From Sphingosinicella flava (GTDB lineage Bacteria > Pseudomonadota > Alphaproteobacteria > Sphingomonadales > Sphingomonadaceae), in contig NZ_CP065592.1 in NCBI RefSeq assembly GCF_016025255.1, positions 1,593,122-1,657,121 of the forward strand: a stretch of 64,000 nt of DNA, given 5' to 3'. The notes under the pieces are model-generated. The model was not told the origin of the DNA and searched no databases. It was given only the letters and a program-made list of their open reading frames with translations. Below, in pieces: positions 60,932 to 64,000 of this stretch (position 1 is its first letter; every line of letters starts with the position of its first letter). The translations under genes were made by a program, and so were the position numbers.

Positions 60932-63900
60932 ATGTCTGCGCCAAACCTGTCTCTTCTTGCGAGGCGCCGCTTCGCGCCATTGTTCGTTGTTCAGTTCCTG
61001 GGGGCCTTCAACGACAACCTGCTAAAGTTCGCGCTCCTCTTCCTCGCCAATTTCGGCCTCTACGCAGCCGAGCCCGACAAGGCGGAGATGCTGGCGACGG
61101 TCGCGACGGGCCTCTTCATCCTGCCCTATTTCCTCTTCTCTGCACTGGCCGGGCAGCTCGCCGACGCGTGGGACAAGGCGAAGCTCGTGCGGATCGTGAA
61201 GGCGGCGGAGATCATAATCATGACGATTGGGCTCGCTGGCTTCTGGACAGAGTCAATTCCGCTGCTCCTTACCTCCCTGTTCCTGATGGGCCTGCATTCC
61301 ACCCTGTTCGGTCCGGTCAAATATTCGATCCTGCCGCAGCATCTTCACGAGAACGAGATCATGGGCGGCACTGGCCTGATCGAGGCCGGGACATTCCTCG
61401 CCATCCTCGGCGGACAGTTGCTTGGCGGTGTAATTCCGCCGTGGGAAGCGGGGCTCGTCGCCACGGGCTTGGCAGTGCTCGGCTTCCTTGCGAGCCTTGC
61501 TGTCCCTTCCGCCCCACCGACGGCACCGGGCCTCCGGATCGAAGCCAATGTGTTCCGAGGCACATGGCATATTCTGAAGGCCGCGCATCATGGCCGCGGC
61601 GTCTGGCTGTCTGTCCTTGGGATCAGCTGGTTCTTCTCGGTCGGCGCGGTGCTGCTGTCCGAATTCGCGCCCCTGGTGAACGGTGTACTGGGTGCGCAGC
61701 AGGAAGTCGCCACCCTGTTCCTGCTCATCTTCTCGGTCAGCGTCGCGATCGGATCGGTGCTGGTGAACAAGCTGCTCGCCGGCGAGGTGTCCGCCCGTTA
61801 TGTTCCCGTTTCGGCGCTCGCCATGTCGGTCTTCATGATCGACCTTTGGCTGGCAACCCGTGGATATTCCGCGCCCGCTGCCGCCGCGACGATCACGCAG
61901 TTCCTTGAAAGTGCCGGGAGTTGGCACATCCTGATCGACCTTGCCGGCATCGCTCTGGCAGGCGGCATGTTCATCGTGCCGCTCTACGCCATCCTGCAAA
62001 CTCATAGTCCGCCTGAAGAGCGCTCCCGCACGATCGCAGCCAACAATATCGTGAACGCGGCAGTGACGGTCCTCATGGTCGCTATTCTGACGCTGCTGCT
62101 GAGCAGGGGCGTTACCGTTCCCGCTGTCATTGGGACACTCGGCTTCGCTACCTTGGTCGTGGCGCTGATCTCATGCTGGCTCTTACCGGAGACCGTCATC
62201 AAGTCCGTCACCAAGGGGCTTTTGAGGCTCTTCTACCGCGTCGAAGTCTCGGGCGCGGAAAATATGCCGAAGCCGGGCGAACGCGCCGTGGTGGTCGTGA
62301 ACCACGTTTCCTTTCTCGATGGCTTGTTGCTTGCGGCATTCCTGCCGGGCAAGCCGACCTTCGCCGTGCATACCCGCATCGCCAAGGCTTGGTGGGTGAG
62401 GCCGTTCCTCCAGCTGTTCGACGCCTTTCCGGTCGATCCCACCAACCCGCTGTCGGCTAAAGCGATGGTCCGCGCGGTCCGCGAAGGCCGCACGCTCGTG
62501 ATCTTTCCGGAAGGGCGCATTACCGTCACCGGTGCACTGATGAAGGTGTTCGATGGTCCTGGGATGGTCGCCGATAAGGCTGATGCGCAGATCGTGCCCG
62601 TGCGGATCGATGGTGCGCAATTCTCTCCTTTCTCGCGCCTGCGCGGCAAGGTACGGCTCAGGACCTTCCCGAAGATCCGGCTCACCGTCCTTCCGCCTCG
62701 TCGCTTCGTGATTGAGGGCGAGATGAGCGCGCGCCAGCGCCGCGCCATAGCCGGCCGCCGCCTCTACGATGAAATGAGCGATATGATCTTCGCGACGTCG
62801 GAGACGGATCGGACCTTGTTCGAGGCGCTGCTGGACGCACGGCACATTCATGGCGGCAAGGCGGTGGTCGTCGAGGACATCAAGCGCGAGCCAATGACCT
62901 ATAGCCGCCTTGTTGTCGGCAGCCTTGCGCTAGGTCGTCCGCTCAGCCGCGACACAGGGAAGGGCGAAGCCGTTGGCGTGCTGCTCCCCAATGTGGCGGG
63001 CGTCGTGGTGACCTTCTTCGCGCTGCAACTGATCGGGCGCGTTCCGGCGATGCTGAACTACACAGCGGGCCTCACCAATCTCAAAGCGGCCTGCATGGCT
63101 GCGGAGATCAGGACCATCATCACAGCCCGCGCCTTTGTCGATCAGGCGAAGCTCCACGACGTCGTGACGACCCTGGAAGCAGCGGGGATCACCGTCCGCT
63201 ATCTTGAGGACATTGGCGCCGCCATCTCGCCCCTTGCAAAGCTCCGGGCGCTGATTGGCGCTCGATTTGCGCGGCGCATCCACGCATTTCACGGCATATC
63301 AGCCGAAGCCCCAGCCGTAATCCTGTTCACTAGCGGGTCGGAAGGCCTTCCTAAGGGAGTAGTGCTGACCCACCGCAACCTCCTCTCCAATTGCCAGCAA
63401 TTGGCTGCGCGGATCGACTTCAATGCGTCGGATGTGGTCCTTAACGCCTTGCCCGTCTTCCACAGCTTCGGACTTACGGGCGGCACCCTGCTGCCGCTGC
63501 TGAATGGGGTGAGAACCTTGCTCTACCCCAGCCCGCTCCATTACCGGATCGTCCCGGCGCTCGCCTATGACGCCAATGCCACTATCCTGTTTGGAACCGA
63601 TACCTTCCTGTCCGGCTATGCGCGCATGGCGCACGGGTACGACTTCTATTCGCTCCGCTATATTTTCGCCGGAGCCGAGCGGGTGCGGGACGAAACCCGG
63701 AAGATCTATGCCGATAAGTTCGGGCTCCGAATCCTCGAAGGATACGGAGCAACCGAGGCCGGGCCGGTTATCGCGGTGAACACCCCGATGCATTTCCGCG
63801 CCGGATCTGTGGGCCGACTGCTCCCCGGCATTGAGGCAAAGCTGGAGGAGGTACCCGGCATTCCTGAAGGGGGACGGATGTCGATCCGCGGACCCAATAT

Positions 63901-64000
63901 CATGGCGGGTTATCTGAAGGCCGATGCGCCGGGCCAGTTGCAGCCGCCCGCCCTTGGCTGGCACGATACCGGCGACATCGTCACCATTGATAACGAAGGC
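60932..64000 (+). CDS. aas: Trifunctional MFS/PlsC acyltransferase/acyl-ACP synthetase (Aas-like), 3' end outside window
   Basis: The frame is open from ATG 60932 (after AGGGGGA) to the window end, 1023 codons. Residues about 1-420 are an LplT-like MFS lysophospholipid flippase (FVVQFLGAFNDNLLKFALLF; GPVKYSILPQH). Residues about 440-620 are a PlsC acyltransferase with NHVSFLD (H-x4-D) and VIFPEGR. From about 680 on is an AMP-forming acyl-ACP synthetase with FTSGSEGLPKGVVLTHRN and LEGYGATEAGP. In E. coli LplT and Aas are two proteins that flip and reacylate lysophospholipids in the inner membrane; here the three activities are in one chain. It is preceded by the DUF2339 gene. Confidence 0.93.
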   Translation, partial: MSAPNLSLLARRRFAPLFVVQFLGAFNDNLLKFALLFLANFGLYAAEPDKAEMLATVATGLFILPYFLFSALAGQLADAWDKAKLVRIVKAAEIIIMTIGLAGFWTESIPLLLTSLFLMGLHSTLFGPVKYSILPQHLHENEIMGGTGLIEAGTFLAILGGQLLGGVIPPWEAGLVATGLAVLGFLASLAVPSAPPTAPGLRIEANVFRGTWHILKAAHHGRGVWLSVLGISWFFSVGAVLLSEFAPLVNGVLGAQQEVATLFLLIFSVSVAIGSVLVNKLLAGEVSARYVPVSALAMSVFMIDLWLATRGYSAPAAAATITQFLESAGSWHILIDLAGIALAGGMFIVPLYAILQTHSPPEERSRTIAANNIVNAAVTVLMVAILTLLLSRGVTVPAVIGTLGFATLVVALISCWLLPETVIKSVTKGLLRLFYRVEVSGAENMPKPGERAVVVVNHVSFLDGLLLAAFLPGKPTFAVHTRIAKAWWVRPFLQLFDAFPVDPTNPLSAKAMVRAVREGRTLVIFPEGRITVTGALMKVFDGPGMVADKADAQIVPVRIDGAQFSPFSRLRGKVRLRTFPKIRLTVLPPRRFVIEGEMSARQRRAIAGRRLYDEMSDMIFATSETDRTLFEALLDARHIHGGKAVVVEDIKREPMTYSRLVVGSLALGRPLSRDTGKGEAVGVLLPNVAGVVVTFFALQLIGRVPAMLNYTAGLTNLKAACMAAEIRTIITARAFVDQAKLHDVVTTLEAAGITVRYLEDIGAAISPLAKLRALIGARFARRIHAFHGISAEAPAVILFTSGSEGLPKGVVLTHRNLLSNCQQLAARIDFNASDVVLNALPVFHSFGLTGGTLLPLLNGVRTLLYPSPLHYRIVPALAYDANATILFGTDTFLSGYARMAHGYDFYSLRYIFAGAERVRDETRKIYADKFGLRILEGYGATEAGPVIAVNTPMHFRAGSVGRLLPGIEAKLEEVPGIPEGGRMSIRGPNIMAGYLKADAPGQLQPPALGWHDTGDIVTIDNEG

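Overview
The window is high-GC DNA that reads as a chromosomal segment of an alphaproteobacterium, most likely a sphingomonad. Supporting this are the short GreA-like factor, the TonB-receptor / tryptophan-halogenase / SapC / cupin locus, the De Ley-Doudoroff galactose genes and the intergenic CCTGCGAAAGCAGG-type repeats. No rRNA, intact tRNA, CRISPR array, integrase or complete insertion sequence was found. Genus-level placement is inference.

Layout. (1) 1-4319: the end of a tryptophan operon, trpD(partial)-trpCF-trpB-trpA, tightly coupled. TrpCF is a two-domain fusion and the proteins look enteric-type. (2) 4430-6763: GreA-like factor and a convergent YheS-like ABC-F ATPase. (3) 6894-11461: galactose catabolism (dgoK, dgoA, a galactose-1-dehydrogenase-like enzyme, a lactonase and an aldose epimerase). 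Galactonate dehydratase and the transporter are not in the window. (4) 11643-14302: an ECF sigma / RskA-type anti-sigma pair with a FAS1-domain lipoprotein and a Tat-exported MsrB. The FAS1 and msrB genes share a promoter-like motif. (5) 14307-24067: a two-partner secretion system, an 8 kb adhesin gene with eight YDG repeats plus its TpsB transporter. (6) 24417-30653: MFS transporter, LacI regulator, a divergent GH3 exo-glucanase and a serine hydrolase. (7) 30662-31624: intergenic repeats, a HigBA-like toxin-antitoxin module with a perfect palindromic operator, and a decayed second copy of the serine-hydrolase 3' end. (8) 31612-42490: an orphan protein with CxC/CxxC cysteine pairs, then two flavin-dependent halogenases, a cupin-like protein and SapC behind a TonB-dependent receptor, and a GH16 beta-glucanase lipoprotein. 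The receptor gene carries the same 13-base palindromic site as the LacI/GH3 promoter, so the two loci probably form one beta-glucan regulon. (9) 42572-46314: a glycosidase plus glycosyltransferase pair between two copies of a 19-base tRNA-3'-end-like repeat. (10) 46720-57203: an accessory, probably defence-rich region holding a 1076-residue protein with a restriction-endonuclease-like N-terminus, a GNAT protein, a coupled HNH + DUF4238 pair, a second HNH protein and small orphans. (11) 57333-64000: TetR regulator divergent from a DUF2339 membrane protein, then the start of a trifunctional Aas-like gene that runs off the window.

Starts were chosen from ribosome-binding sites, overlaps and family alignment recalled from memory. 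No database search was run.
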